From an uncultured Bacteroidales bacterium (lineage in GTDB: Bacteria; Bacteroidota; Bacteroidia; Bacteroidales; Bacteroidaceae), in the NCBI GenBank assembly GCA_902786925.1, contig CADAEK010000010.1:1-64000 (forward strand): DNA of 64,000 nt. Direction: 5' to 3'. Shown here in pieces: positions 1-7,538 of this stretch (position 1 is the first letter of the stretch; every line of letters starts with the position of its first letter). Below the pieces are notes generated by a model. The model was given only the letters and a program-made list of their open reading frames with translations, was not told the origin of the DNA and ran no database searches. Both the position numbers and the translations under genes were made by a program.

Positions 1-42
1 ATCTTCGATACGCTCTTGAATCGGTCGGACAAACTCAGTCAT
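1..42 (-). CDS. 5' end of a protein-coding gene cut by the window edge (tentative)
   Basis: On the minus strand an ATG at 42..40 opens a frame that runs off the left edge and reads MTEFVRPIQERIED. An in-frame TAA lies 18 bases before the ATG, so the start is local. Fourteen residues are too few to name a family. The upstream 90 bases hold a small perfect hairpin and no other gene. It would follow the phosphatase gene on the same strand. Confidence 0.4.
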   Translation of the reverse strand, partial: MTEFVRPIQERIED

Positions 43-69
43 TTCGTTGGACTTTATCAGTTAAAACTG

Positions 70-86
70 GCAAGTTAGGAACTTGC
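70..86. other. Small perfect hairpin in the leader of the left-edge gene
   Basis: GCAAGTT, a 3-base loop AGG, then AACTTGC. It lies between the phosphatase stop and the left-edge start codon. No T-run follows on either strand, so it is not a clear terminator; a leader structure is possible. Confidence 0.35.
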
Positions 87-135
87 GAAACTTGAATAAA
101 ATCATAAATGATGATTATTTAAGGTAGATTATAAA

Positions 136-939
136 TTAGTTAATTGTCGCTTGTTTAATCTCGTGCAGAATAGAATCATGCAGCCATCCATTGGTGGCAA
201 CCACCTGTCTCCCGCTCTCCCATTGCTCATCGGTCCCCTTGTGGTCGGAAATCCGTCCTCCAGCCTCCAATAGAATACATGCGCCAGCTGCTACATCCCA
301 TGGCTGGATGAAAGATTCAATATATACATCAATCTTTCCTGAAGCAACGTAACAGAGTTCTGCCTCTGCACTTCCGTTGCTTCGAATGCTGGCGCAATGT
401 CCATAGAGACTGCCTGTCAGATTCAGACAGAATTGGCGCCATGCATCAGCATTGTACGGATATCCAATCATCACCAATGCCTGATCAGGGTTTGAGACGG
501 CTGAAGCATGTATAGGACGACCATTTAAGAAAGCACCTTTGCCTTTTGCGGCAGAATAAAGTTCCTTGCGCGTCACTTCATACACAACACCAAGCAATAT
601 GTCTGTCTTGTTGCGCAGAGCAATGCACACACAATAAGGTGCCAAGTCATGAATGAAATTTGTTGTGCCATCCAGAGGGTCAACTACCCAATACAACTCT
701 GTCTCATCACCTTTTTGTTCCGTAGTCTTTTCTTCCGTGATAAAACCAGCCTCTGGCAGCAGAGCCTTGAGACGGGCCACAATCATCTTCTCACATTCCT
801 TATCGACATAACTCACATAGTCGTGAGTCTGCTTCAGTTCCACTTTGCTTAAATCAAAGCACTCTCGCTGTTTTGAGATATAAGCACCGGCATCCATCGC
901 CAAATGCTTTACATCTTCAAGAATTAAATCCACATTCAT
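136..939 (-). CDS. Inositol monophosphatase family protein
   Basis: A 267-residue cytosolic Mg2+-dependent sugar-phosphate phosphatase of the IMPase/FBPase/CysQ superfamily. The metal-site signatures are intact: E69-E70 in 'ITEE', DPLDGTTNF at about 87-95, and WDVAAG at about 214-219, which carries the last metal aspartate. Length matches the family (about 260-275). The frame starts at a plain ATG. Members dephosphorylate inositol-1-phosphate, histidinol phosphate or adenosine 3',5'-bisphosphate, and sequence alone does not separate these; no sulfate or inositol gene lies next to it. The MORN gene lies 59 bases upstream on the same strand. The family is certain, the substrate is not. Confidence 0.9.
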   Translation of the reverse strand: MNVDLILEDVKHLAMDAGAYISKQRECFDLSKVELKQTHDYVSYVDKECEKMIVARLKALLPEAGFITEEKTTEQKGDETELYWVVDPLDGTTNFIHDLAPYCVCIALRNKTDILLGVVYEVTRKELYSAAKGKGAFLNGRPIHASAVSNPDQALVMIGYPYNADAWRQFCLNLTGSLYGHCASIRSNGSAEAELCYVASGKIDVYIESFIQPWDVAAGACILLEAGGRISDHKGTDEQWESGRQVVATNGWLHDSILHEIKQATIN

Positions 940-998
940 ACTTCTATCAAGATGTAGCGTATGCTAAAATGGTTCATTGCAGCTCTTGCTGTGGTTCA

Positions 999-2123
999 TT
1001 ATTGTCCCATCAGCTTACCACGATTGTAGATACCTTTGCGTAAAACCGCACCGTTGCGATCTTTCTCCACAAAAGAGCCATCTTTCTGGTCATTGAAGAA
1101 TGAACCTTCAAAGCGGGTACCGTCGGCAGATTCCTCCACGCCCTTTCCGTTCTTCATGCCGTCTTTGAAATGGCCCTTGAATTTTGTGCCGTCTGACAAG
1201 CGAAGCACACCTTCACCATTCATTTCACCACCAGCCCATTCGCCGTCATACACATCACCGTTTGCTCCAGTAAACTTGCCACGTCCATGTTCTTTGTCTT
1301 CGGTCCAATAACCTTCATACTTGGAACCGTCGGGCCAAGTGTAAGTGCCAAAGCCATCCATCAGTCCATTTTTGAACTGGCCCACATACTTTCGTTTGTC
1401 AGTATAGGTGAAGATGCCTTGTCCCGTACGTTCGCCGTTCTGGTAGTCACCTTCATATACATCGCCATTGCGGAACTTGTAGATGCCTCTTCCATGCATC
1501 ATATCATCTTTCCAGCTGCCTGTATATACATCACCATTAGCGTATGTGTATTTGCCATGTCCATTGCGCATGTCATTGTCCATGTCACCTTCGTAGATGG
1601 AGCCATCTCGCCAGTCAAACACACCTTTACCCGACTTCTTGTCATCTCTCCATCCTCCTTCGTAATAGATGCCGTTTGCCCATGTGTAACGGCCCTTGCC
1701 ATTACGTTTGTCTTCCATCCATTCACCCGTGTACTTGTCGCCATTGTAGTAATACATGGTGCCTAGTCCCTGCTGGTAATCGATGTACCACAGGCCATCA
1801 TATTTATTATTGTTGGCAAAATAGTAGGTACCATGACCATGCTGATGGTCTTGGTGCCAGTTACCTTCATACTTCTCACCATCTGTAAAAGTGTAGACAC
1901 CATGTCCCTGACGCTTTCCTTTCACATACTCCCCTTCATAGGTGTCACCAGTCTTAAACGTCGTTTTTCCTTTTCCATGCGGTTTCCCCCCCTCCAGTTC
2001 ACCATAATAGGTTGCCTTGTCTTTGGGGAAAATGTAGTTGCCAATCACTACTTTCTGCGCCATTAGCGACGTTGAACTGTACAACACCATCATTCCCGCT
2101 ATCACATATTTGGTAATATTCAT
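999..2123 (-). CDS. Secreted MORN-repeat protein (14 repeats)
   Basis: About 374 residues from the ATG at 2123. I chose this start because it gives a signal peptide (MNITKYVIAGMMVLYSS... ending AQ); a longer frame to 2195 would put 24 polar residues before it. After the signal peptide nearly the whole protein is a run of about fourteen 23-residue MORN repeats, with the pattern Y-x-G-x-(W/Y/F)-x4-x-x-G-x-G-x(5-6)-G. It ends with one degenerate copy. MORN arrays form elongated beta-hairpin solenoids. In eukaryotes some bind lipids or partners, while in Bacteroidota their role is largely unknown. An export signal places it in the periplasm or outer membrane. There is no catalytic domain, unlike the MORN+GH25 protein at 30.8 kb. 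A clear promoter is not visible. Confidence 0.85.
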   Translation of the reverse strand: MNITKYVIAGMMVLYSSTSLMAQKVVIGNYIFPKDKATYYGELEGGKPHGKGKTTFKTGDTYEGEYVKGKRQGHGVYTFTDGEKYEGNWHQDHQHGHGTYYFANNNKYDGLWYIDYQQGLGTMYYYNGDKYTGEWMEDKRNGKGRYTWANGIYYEGGWRDDKKSGKGVFDWRDGSIYEGDMDNDMRNGHGKYTYANGDVYTGSWKDDMMHGRGIYKFRNGDVYEGDYQNGERTGQGIFTYTDKRKYVGQFKNGLMDGFGTYTWPDGSKYEGYWTEDKEHGRGKFTGANGDVYDGEWAGGEMNGEGVLRLSDGTKFKGHFKDGMKNGKGVEESADGTRFEGSFFNDQKDGSFVEKDRNGAVLRKGIYNRGKLMGQ

Positions 2124-2456
2124 ATATTTATCAATTCTTTTTATATCTGTAAAAACTGCTATATGCAAAGAAACAACTTTTTTTCCAAACCTCAACTATT
2201 CATTAAGTATTATTATCATTTAAAAGACAAAAAAGCATCTTTTATTTGTCTAATAGCACTCTTTTCTTCTCTTTTGTTTCTGTTTTTACTCGCTTCGTGA
2301 TTGTAAGTAAATGGCCATAATATTTGCCACTAGGTCCTCACCCTGCGCGACTGTAATCACGCACCCTGCGCATAAAAATACGTGCACCCTGCGCGTTTAA
2401 TGATGCGTAGGGTGCACGTAAAGAATAGATGCGGGTTGGTAAAGAACTTGGGCTAA
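2124..2456. other. Intergenic stretch between yigZ and the MORN gene
   Basis: It holds no gene. The left half is AT-rich leader for the MORN gene, with a poor promoter-like CAAAGAAA at 2166 when read on plus. The right half holds the CACCCTGCGC repeat cluster and hairpin listed separately. Confidence 0.6.
2339..2420 (-). repeat. Three CACCCTGCGC copies at 23-bp spacing plus an inverted copy forming a hairpin
   Basis: Identical 10-mers start at 2339, 2362 and 2385. The third is part of a 16-bp arm (2379-2394) that pairs with 2405-2420 across a 10-base loop, with one G-T wobble. Read on the minus strand the hairpin is followed by TATTTTTATG, so it could act as the terminator of the DUF1015-yigZ unit. 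The two extra direct copies are not needed for a terminator. Confidence 0.65.
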
Positions 2457-3050
2457 TCAAACATCAAACCTAATGGAAGACACCTTCTCAAGTCGGGCCT
2501 TTAAGCGTGGCATGGAGTCTTTGCGGATGCGGAGCGTCATGGCACAATCATTATCAAAGTTCTGTGCGACAATCTGCGGGTTTTCTTCTTTCACAATGCG
2601 CATCACTTCGTTCATGAATGGATATTCAAAAAGGAACGAGACCTCCTCGTCTACAGTCTTCTCTACAATTTCAGCAGCAGAAATCGCTTCAGCAGCAGCC
2701 AGCCGGTAGGCAACAATCAGTCCTGATGTACCTAGTTTTACTCCACCGAAATAGCGGACCACAATGATGAGAATATCGGTGAGCTCATTAGAGTTGATTT
2801 GTCCGAGAATAGGCTTGCCTGCAGTACCTGAAGGTTCACCGTTATCGTTTGCGCGAAACTCCGTTCGTTGTGCTCCCAGCATATAGGCGTAACACACATG
2901 GCGCGCATCATAATACTTCTTCTGATGCTCTGCCACCAGGCGCTTCACATCCTCTACGGAACAAACAGGAAAAGCGAAGGCAAGAAACTTGCTCCGCTTT
3001 TCCGTATAGATGCCCTCAGACGGGTTTGATATGGTCCGATAAGTGTCCAT
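2457..3050 (-). CDS. yigZ: YigZ/IMPACT family protein
   Basis: A 197-residue protein of the UPF0029/IMPACT family, with the hallmark segment DARHVCYAYMLG, then the NDNGEPSGTAGKPIL loop at about 67-81 and IIVVRYFGGVKLGTSGLIVAY. The C-terminal 70 residues are the DUF1949 ferredoxin-like domain. Eukaryotic IMPACT regulates Gcn2; the role of bacterial YigZ is not settled, and some members are misnamed proline dipeptidases. The start codon shares one base with the stop of the DUF1015 gene (TAATG), so the two are translationally coupled. A hairpin with a T-rich tail follows the gene. Confidence 0.92.
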   Translation of the reverse strand: MDTYRTISNPSEGIYTEKRSKFLAFAFPVCSVEDVKRLVAEHQKKYYDARHVCYAYMLGAQRTEFRANDNGEPSGTAGKPILGQINSNELTDILIIVVRYFGGVKLGTSGLIVAYRLAAAEAISAAEIVEKTVDEEVSFLFEYPFMNEVMRIVKEENPQIVAQNFDNDCAMTLRIRKDSMPRLKARLEKVSSIRFDV

Positions 3051-4318
3051 TAGCTCAGCTTGTGGATGACAAGGCCCGAACGCAGTTTGGGCTCAAACCA
3101 TGTTGCCTTAGGTGGCATGATGTTGCCAGAGTCGGCTATATCCATGATTTGCTTCATCGTGACAGGATAGAGTGCCAATGCAGTCTTCATCTCACCGCTA
3201 TCCACGCGACGTTTCAGTTCTCCCAAACCACGCAATCCGCCTACAAAGTCGATGCGTTTGTCACGGCGAAGGTCCTTAATGCCAAGGATTTCATCCAGAA
3301 TCAACTTTGAAGAGATGCTGACATCCAACACACCAATAGGGTCGTTCTCATCATATGTGCCGGGCTTAGCTTTGAGTGAATACCACTCTCCTTCCAAATA
3401 CAGTGAGAACTCGTGCAGTTCCTTGGCACGGTACTCTGCAGCACCCATGTTCTTTACAACGAAATTCTTCTCCAAAGCCTTAATAAACTCCTCTGGTGTG
3501 AGACCATTGAGGTCTTTAATCACACGGTTGTAATCGAGAATAGTCAATTGGCTTGCTGGGAAACATACAGCCATGAAGTAGTTGTACTCTTCATCACCTT
3601 TATGGTTAGGATTCTGCTTTGCCTTCTCTGCACCCACAAGAGCAGCGGCAGCGCTGCGGTGGTGACCATCTGCAATATAGAGGTTTGGCATCTTGGCAAA
3701 ACGCTCTGTAATTGTCTTTATATCCTCATCGTCGCTTACCACCCACAGCTTGTGTCCAAAGCCGTCGATAGGAGCAACAAAATCATATTCAGGAGTTGTC
3801 TTGGAATATTTCTCAATAAGTTGCAGCAGCACTTCATCGTCTGGGTATGCAAAAAACACTGGCTCAATGTTAGCATCGTTCACACGCACATGCTTCATGC
3901 GGTCTTCTTCCTTGTCGGCTCGAGTCAACTCATGCTTCTTTATCACACCTGTCTGGTAATCGCCGCTGTATGCACCAACAACAATACCATATTGTGTTTT
4001 CTCCTTACCGCCATTTGCAGGCAGACAAGAGGTCTGTGCATAAATATAGTATTGTTCCTTCTCGTCTTGCACAAGCCATCCGTTCTGCTGGAACTTGGCA
4101 AATTGACGAGCAGCCTCTTCATAAACACGAGGGTCATACTCGCTGGTGCCAGGCTCGAAATTAATCTCTGGTTTGATAATGTGATAGAGTGACTTCTCAT
4201 TGTCACCTGCCTCCGCACGAGCCTCTTCTGAATCGAGCACATCATAGGGACGGCTTTCCACTTGCTCCACCAAATCTTTTGGTGGACGCACTCCTTTGAA
4301 AGGTTTTACAATAGCCAT
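3050..4318 (-). CDS. DUF1015 family protein
   Basis: A 422-residue protein with the DUF1015 features: an N-terminal MAIVKPFKGVRPP segment followed by RPYDVLDSEEARA, a central IADGHHRSAAA block at about 217-227, and a C-terminal domain ending in motifs such as PVTMKQIMDIADSGNIMPPKATWFEPK. Residues ADGHHR look like an active or binding site. The biochemical role is not established; from memory the family is sometimes found near serine biosynthesis genes, but none is nearby here. It overlaps yigZ by one base and is transcribed first. The probable promoter on minus is TATCTTTG (plus coordinates 4379-4386). Family assignment is firm. Confidence 0.88.
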   Translation of the reverse strand: MAIVKPFKGVRPPKDLVEQVESRPYDVLDSEEARAEAGDNEKSLYHIIKPEINFEPGTSEYDPRVYEEAARQFAKFQQNGWLVQDEKEQYYIYAQTSCLPANGGKEKTQYGIVVGAYSGDYQTGVIKKHELTRADKEEDRMKHVRVNDANIEPVFFAYPDDEVLLQLIEKYSKTTPEYDFVAPIDGFGHKLWVVSDDEDIKTITERFAKMPNLYIADGHHRSAAAALVGAEKAKQNPNHKGDEEYNYFMAVCFPASQLTILDYNRVIKDLNGLTPEEFIKALEKNFVVKNMGAAEYRAKELHEFSLYLEGEWYSLKAKPGTYDENDPIGVLDVSISSKLILDEILGIKDLRRDKRIDFVGGLRGLGELKRRVDSGEMKTALALYPVTMKQIMDIADSGNIMPPKATWFEPKLRSGLVIHKLS

Positions 4319-4378
4319 AAATATGAATGATTTATAAATTTACAATCGGTTTACTTCGCCAGTGTTATTTTGCGACGA

Positions 4379-4386
4379 CAAAGATA
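4379..4386 (-). promoter_or_regulatory. -7 promoter element of the DUF1015-yigZ unit
   Basis: Minus-strand TATCTTTG matches the Bacteroidota -7 consensus TAnnTTTG. It lies about 60 bases before the start codon. No good -33 TTTG is seen. Confidence 0.55.
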
Positions 4387-4523
4387 AGACATTCCTCTGA
4401 CATGACCACATGAAACAATATATTTTTCTACATTTCACCTGTTTCCATCGAAGAACTATTCCGTCTTGTATCCGATTTGTCAAAAAGCACATGAGCAGTA
4501 GGATGTAAACAAAAAAAAAGTCT

Positions 4524-4531
4524 TATCTTTG
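4524..4531 (+). promoter_or_regulatory. -7 promoter element of trmD
   Basis: TATCTTTG matches TAnnTTTG, with transcription expected near 4538 and trmD starting at 4558. No convincing -33 TTTG is present at the right distance. A six-codon frame, ATG at 4546 to TAG at 4566, overlaps the trmD start. Confidence 0.6.
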
Positions 4532-4557
4532 CATTCCGAAATAATTATGAAGAGCAA

Positions 4558-5256
4558 ATGCGCATAGACATCATTACGGTTCTTCCCGAACTAATCGAGC
4601 CTTTCACTCAAGAAAGCATCCTTGGTAGAGCACAAAAGAAGGGACTTGCAGAGATTCATGTCCACAACCTTCGCGATTACACCACCGATAAGCATCGTCG
4701 CGTGGACGACTATCCATTTGGAGGTGCAGCTGGCATGCTCATTCAGTGCCAGCCATTGGATGCTTGCATCTCGGCACTGAAGGCAGAGCGTCATTATGAC
4801 GAAATCATCTTTACAGCCCCCGATGGAGAGCAATTCAATCAGCCTATGGCGAATGAATTGTCGCTGAAGGATAACATCATTATCATTTGTGGACATTACA
4901 AGGGAATCGACTACCGCATTCGTGAGCACCTAATTACACGTGAGGTCTCTATTGGTGATTATGTGCTGACGGGAGGAGAATTGGCAGCAGCCGTGATGGC
5001 CGATTCAATAGTACGTGTCATTCCTGGCGTGATTGGCGATGTGGAGAGCGCCCTCTCCGATTCCTTCCAAGACAACCTGCTTGAACCTCCGGTATATACA
5101 CGCCCTGCGGAATACCATCCTGTGGACAATCCAGATGACACATGGACTGTGCCAGAGATACTTCTGTCTGGTCATGAAGCTAAAATAAAAGAATGGGAAT
5201 ATGAACAAGCATTAGCAAGAACCCAAAAACTTAGACCGGACCTTTTAGTGAAATAG
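4558..5256 (+). CDS. trmD: tRNA (guanine(37)-N1)-methyltransferase
   Basis: A 232-residue SPOUT methyltransferase that makes m1G37 next to the anticodon of tRNAs reading CNN/UGG-type codons, which prevents +1 frameshifting. Visible motifs are [13 protein letters not shown] at the N-terminus, [11 protein letters not shown] at about 52-62, the SAM-binding trefoil knot [10 protein letters not shown] at about 114-123 and [14 protein letters not shown] at about 132-145. The C-terminal helical tRNA-binding part is complete. Length is normal. It stands alone here, without the rimM-rpsP-rplS genes that flank trmD in many bacteria. The start is fixed by the conserved first residues. Confidence 0.96.
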   Translation: MRIDIITVLPELIEPFTQESILGRAQKKGLAEIHVHNLRDYTTDKHRRVDDYPFGGAAGMLIQCQPLDACISALKAERHYDEIIFTAPDGEQFNQPMANELSLKDNIIIICGHYKGIDYRIREHLITREVSIGDYVLTGGELAAAVMADSIVRVIPGVIGDVESALSDSFQDNLLEPPVYTRPAEYHPVDNPDDTWTVPEILLSGHEAKIKEWEYEQALARTQKLRPDLLVK

Positions 5257-5503
5257 TTGACAATTAGTTAAAGTCTTTCACATTTCCCATTTCACATCCC
5301 TACCGCTATAGTCTTTTCCATCCTATACCGAGGAGGGCTTTTTACCATTATTAATACAGGGATAGATCTGTGTTTCTTGTGCAGCAATAGAAGATGGCAA
5401 TAGAACTGCATGGATCCAAGATCTATGTCATCAGAACTATCTAGGGTTACTTAAAAACACTCCGCTTTGCCAACTTCAATGATCAATTTTTTACCGATCT
5501 GCA

Positions 5504-7273
5504 TCATGCTCCTTTAATTCGGGTACCCATACGTGCCTCCACTACATTGACCACATAGTCTCCCAGCTTTTCGCATTCGTTTATCAGGTCCATGTAGATG
5601 GTGCCCACGGCATATGTGTATTCGTGATTGTTGATATCAACAATGTTCTGAGCCTTCAGCTGATTGCGGTATTTGTTGATTTCATTCTCGATGTTGTAAG
5701 TACGGGTCATGTCATAACTTTCTTTTCTGCCCCCCATCAAACTATTCATTTCTGAGAGCGACTGGTCCGTGAGGCTCATCATTTGGTAGATGTGGTCATA
5801 TTGACTTTCTGTGAAATGATCTTGTTTGCCGTTATATTTACGGTTAATCGTACGGGCCATATTATAGCAAGCATCGCCTATCGATTCCAGCTCAGAAATT
5901 TCGCGTAGCATTGCACGAATTTTAGCTTTCGTCTCATCAGACAAGTGTGCATCGCTGACAGAATCCAAGTACTTGGCAATCTCCAGCTCCATATTGTCCG
6001 AGATGATTTCGTACTTCTTTATGCGTTCAAAAAGATTCTCGAAATCACCAGCCTTTGAACCTTTCTTCTTTGTAGGAATACTGCTTGACAGATTCAGCAA
6101 ATCCACTACCATGGTGAACATGCGCTGCATACGTTCTGAGAAAGAAACTATTTCCTTTTGTGCTTCAAACACAGAGAGCTCTGGAGTCTTCATGAAACCT
6201 GCCGTGATGAAGTGCAAACGGAAATCTTCCTCTTCGTCCATTTTCTTAGGTTTGATTACCCAACAGACAAAACGTTCTATTTGTGGAATAAACCAAATAA
6301 GAATAGCTGTATTGACAACATTGAAAGCTGTATGGAACGCAGCTAGGACGAAGTTTAGTTTTGCAGCATTAGCCAAGAAAGCAGAACTGCTGGCATTGCT
6401 CTTTGTCATGTCCACATCATAACCAACCCATCCGCATACCATATCGATAAAATAGCGGAAGACAAACAGAATCCACAAGACACCAAACACATTGAAAAAC
6501 ATATGAGCGAGGGCCGCACGTCGTGCTTGAGCGTTAGCAGACAAGGCTGCAAGGTTTGAAGTGATGGTTGTACCGATGTTTTCACCCAAGACCAAAGCAA
6601 TACCTTGATATATAGGCATGGCACCTGTAGAGCACAACAACATCGTAATAGCCATTACTGCTGCTGATGACTGCACACAGAACGTCATGATGCCGCCTAA
6701 AACCAGAAAGACAAGTGTTGTCCAGAAAGAATTTGGGTCAAAAGACTTAAAGAAAGAAGTAACTATTTCATTATTAGCCAAGTCCATTGACATACCTGTA
6801 GCTTTCAACGTGGTAAGACCTAGCAATAATAAACCAATTCCAAACAAGAAGTCGCCTATGTAGCGATGCTTCTTCATATAGATGAGTACGATGCCAATGA
6901 AAAAGCCCACATAAGACACCACACTGATATCAAAAGGAGAAGCTTCGTTTCCTGCTGTACCCACAGCCATAATCCATGCCGTCAGCGTCGTACCAATATT
7001 AGCACCCATGATGACAGAAATGGCTTGAGCTAAAGTGAGCAGGCCTGCATTTACAAACGAAACAGTCATCACTGTCGTAGCAGTTGATGACTGTACTGAA
7101 GCAGTGACCAGTGTACCGGTCAACATGCCCGTAAAACGATTGGTGGTCATGGCTCCCAATATATGACGCAGCTGGGGACCAGCCAATTTCTGCAATGCTT
7201 CGCTCATTGCTTTCATTCCGAACATTAGCAGCGCCAATGAACCTAGGAGTTTAAAGACAATCCAAATTGACAT
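5504..7273 (-). CDS. Na+/phosphate cotransporter family protein with PhoU-like tail
   Basis: A 589-residue inner-membrane symporter of the NptA/SLC34-like family (PF02690 twice). The two inverted QSS repeats that form the substrate site are present: TASVQSSTATTVM at about 57-69 and FCVQSSAAVMAIT in the second half. Around eight to ten hydrophobic segments fill residues 1-335. The C-terminal 220 residues form PhoU-like helices with an acidic heptad pattern. These transporters import phosphate with sodium, and the PhoU part probably gates or regulates transport. A perfect promoter lies upstream (7407-7438), divergent from the GH35 gene. It is convergent with trmD; the 247 bases between hold no gene or clear terminator. 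Confidence 0.92.
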   Translation of the reverse strand: MSIWIVFKLLGSLALLMFGMKAMSEALQKLAGPQLRHILGAMTTNRFTGMLTGTLVTASVQSSTATTVMTVSFVNAGLLTLAQAISVIMGANIGTTLTAWIMAVGTAGNEASPFDISVVSYVGFFIGIVLIYMKKHRYIGDFLFGIGLLLLGLTTLKATGMSMDLANNEIVTSFFKSFDPNSFWTTLVFLVLGGIMTFCVQSSAAVMAITMLLCSTGAMPIYQGIALVLGENIGTTITSNLAALSANAQARRAALAHMFFNVFGVLWILFVFRYFIDMVCGWVGYDVDMTKSNASSSAFLANAAKLNFVLAAFHTAFNVVNTAILIWFIPQIERFVCWVIKPKKMDEEEDFRLHFITAGFMKTPELSVFEAQKEIVSFSERMQRMFTMVVDLLNLSSSIPTKKKGSKAGDFENLFERIKKYEIISDNMELEIAKYLDSVSDAHLSDETKAKIRAMLREISELESIGDACYNMARTINRKYNGKQDHFTESQYDHIYQMMSLTDQSLSEMNSLMGGRKESYDMTRTYNIENEINKYRNQLKAQNIVDINNHEYTYAVGTIYMDLINECEKLGDYVVNVVEARMGTRIKGA

Positions 7274-7406
7274 ATTATTAAGTAAGTTGATTGAGTTGCT
7301 GACGCGAATTGCCAGCTCAACACTGTTTTAAAGATAAATCAGAGACTAAAATTATATGTAAATGAATGCTGACGCAATCACCCTCGCGCAGCTCACCGTT
7401 CGTGGG

Positions 7407-7438
7407 CAAAGTTACATCATTTTTTAGGATTACACAAA
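7407..7438 (-). promoter_or_regulatory. Promoter of the Na/Pi symporter gene
   Basis: Read on minus: TTTG (7438-7435), 20 bases, TAACTTTG (7414-7407). This is a full match to the Bacteroidota housekeeping promoter. It predicts a leader of about 125 bases. Confidence 0.75.
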
Positions 7439-7465
7439 GAATGAAAGAAATAAAATGATTTTTAT

Positions 7466-7496
7466 TTTGTGCTCTCTACGAATTGTTCTACCTTTG
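7466..7496 (+). promoter_or_regulatory. Promoter of the GH35 gene
   Basis: TTTG (7466-7469), 19 bases, TACCTTTG (7489-7496), a full consensus match. The start codon follows 42 bases later. The promoter is back-to-back with that of the symporter. Confidence 0.75.
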
Positions 7497-7538
7497 TCGT
7501 GACATCAACTATCTTTCTCTATAAAACCTATTTATAAA

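Noticed and set aside
2124-2195. Longer N-terminus for the MORN protein (frame start at 2195)
   Set aside because: It adds 24 polar residues before a clear signal peptide; the ATG at 2123 fits better.
5257-5503. ATAGATCT and AGATCTAT inverted words between trmD and the symporter gene
   Set aside because: The arms are 8 bases with about 50 bases between and no T-run. Chance is a sufficient explanation.
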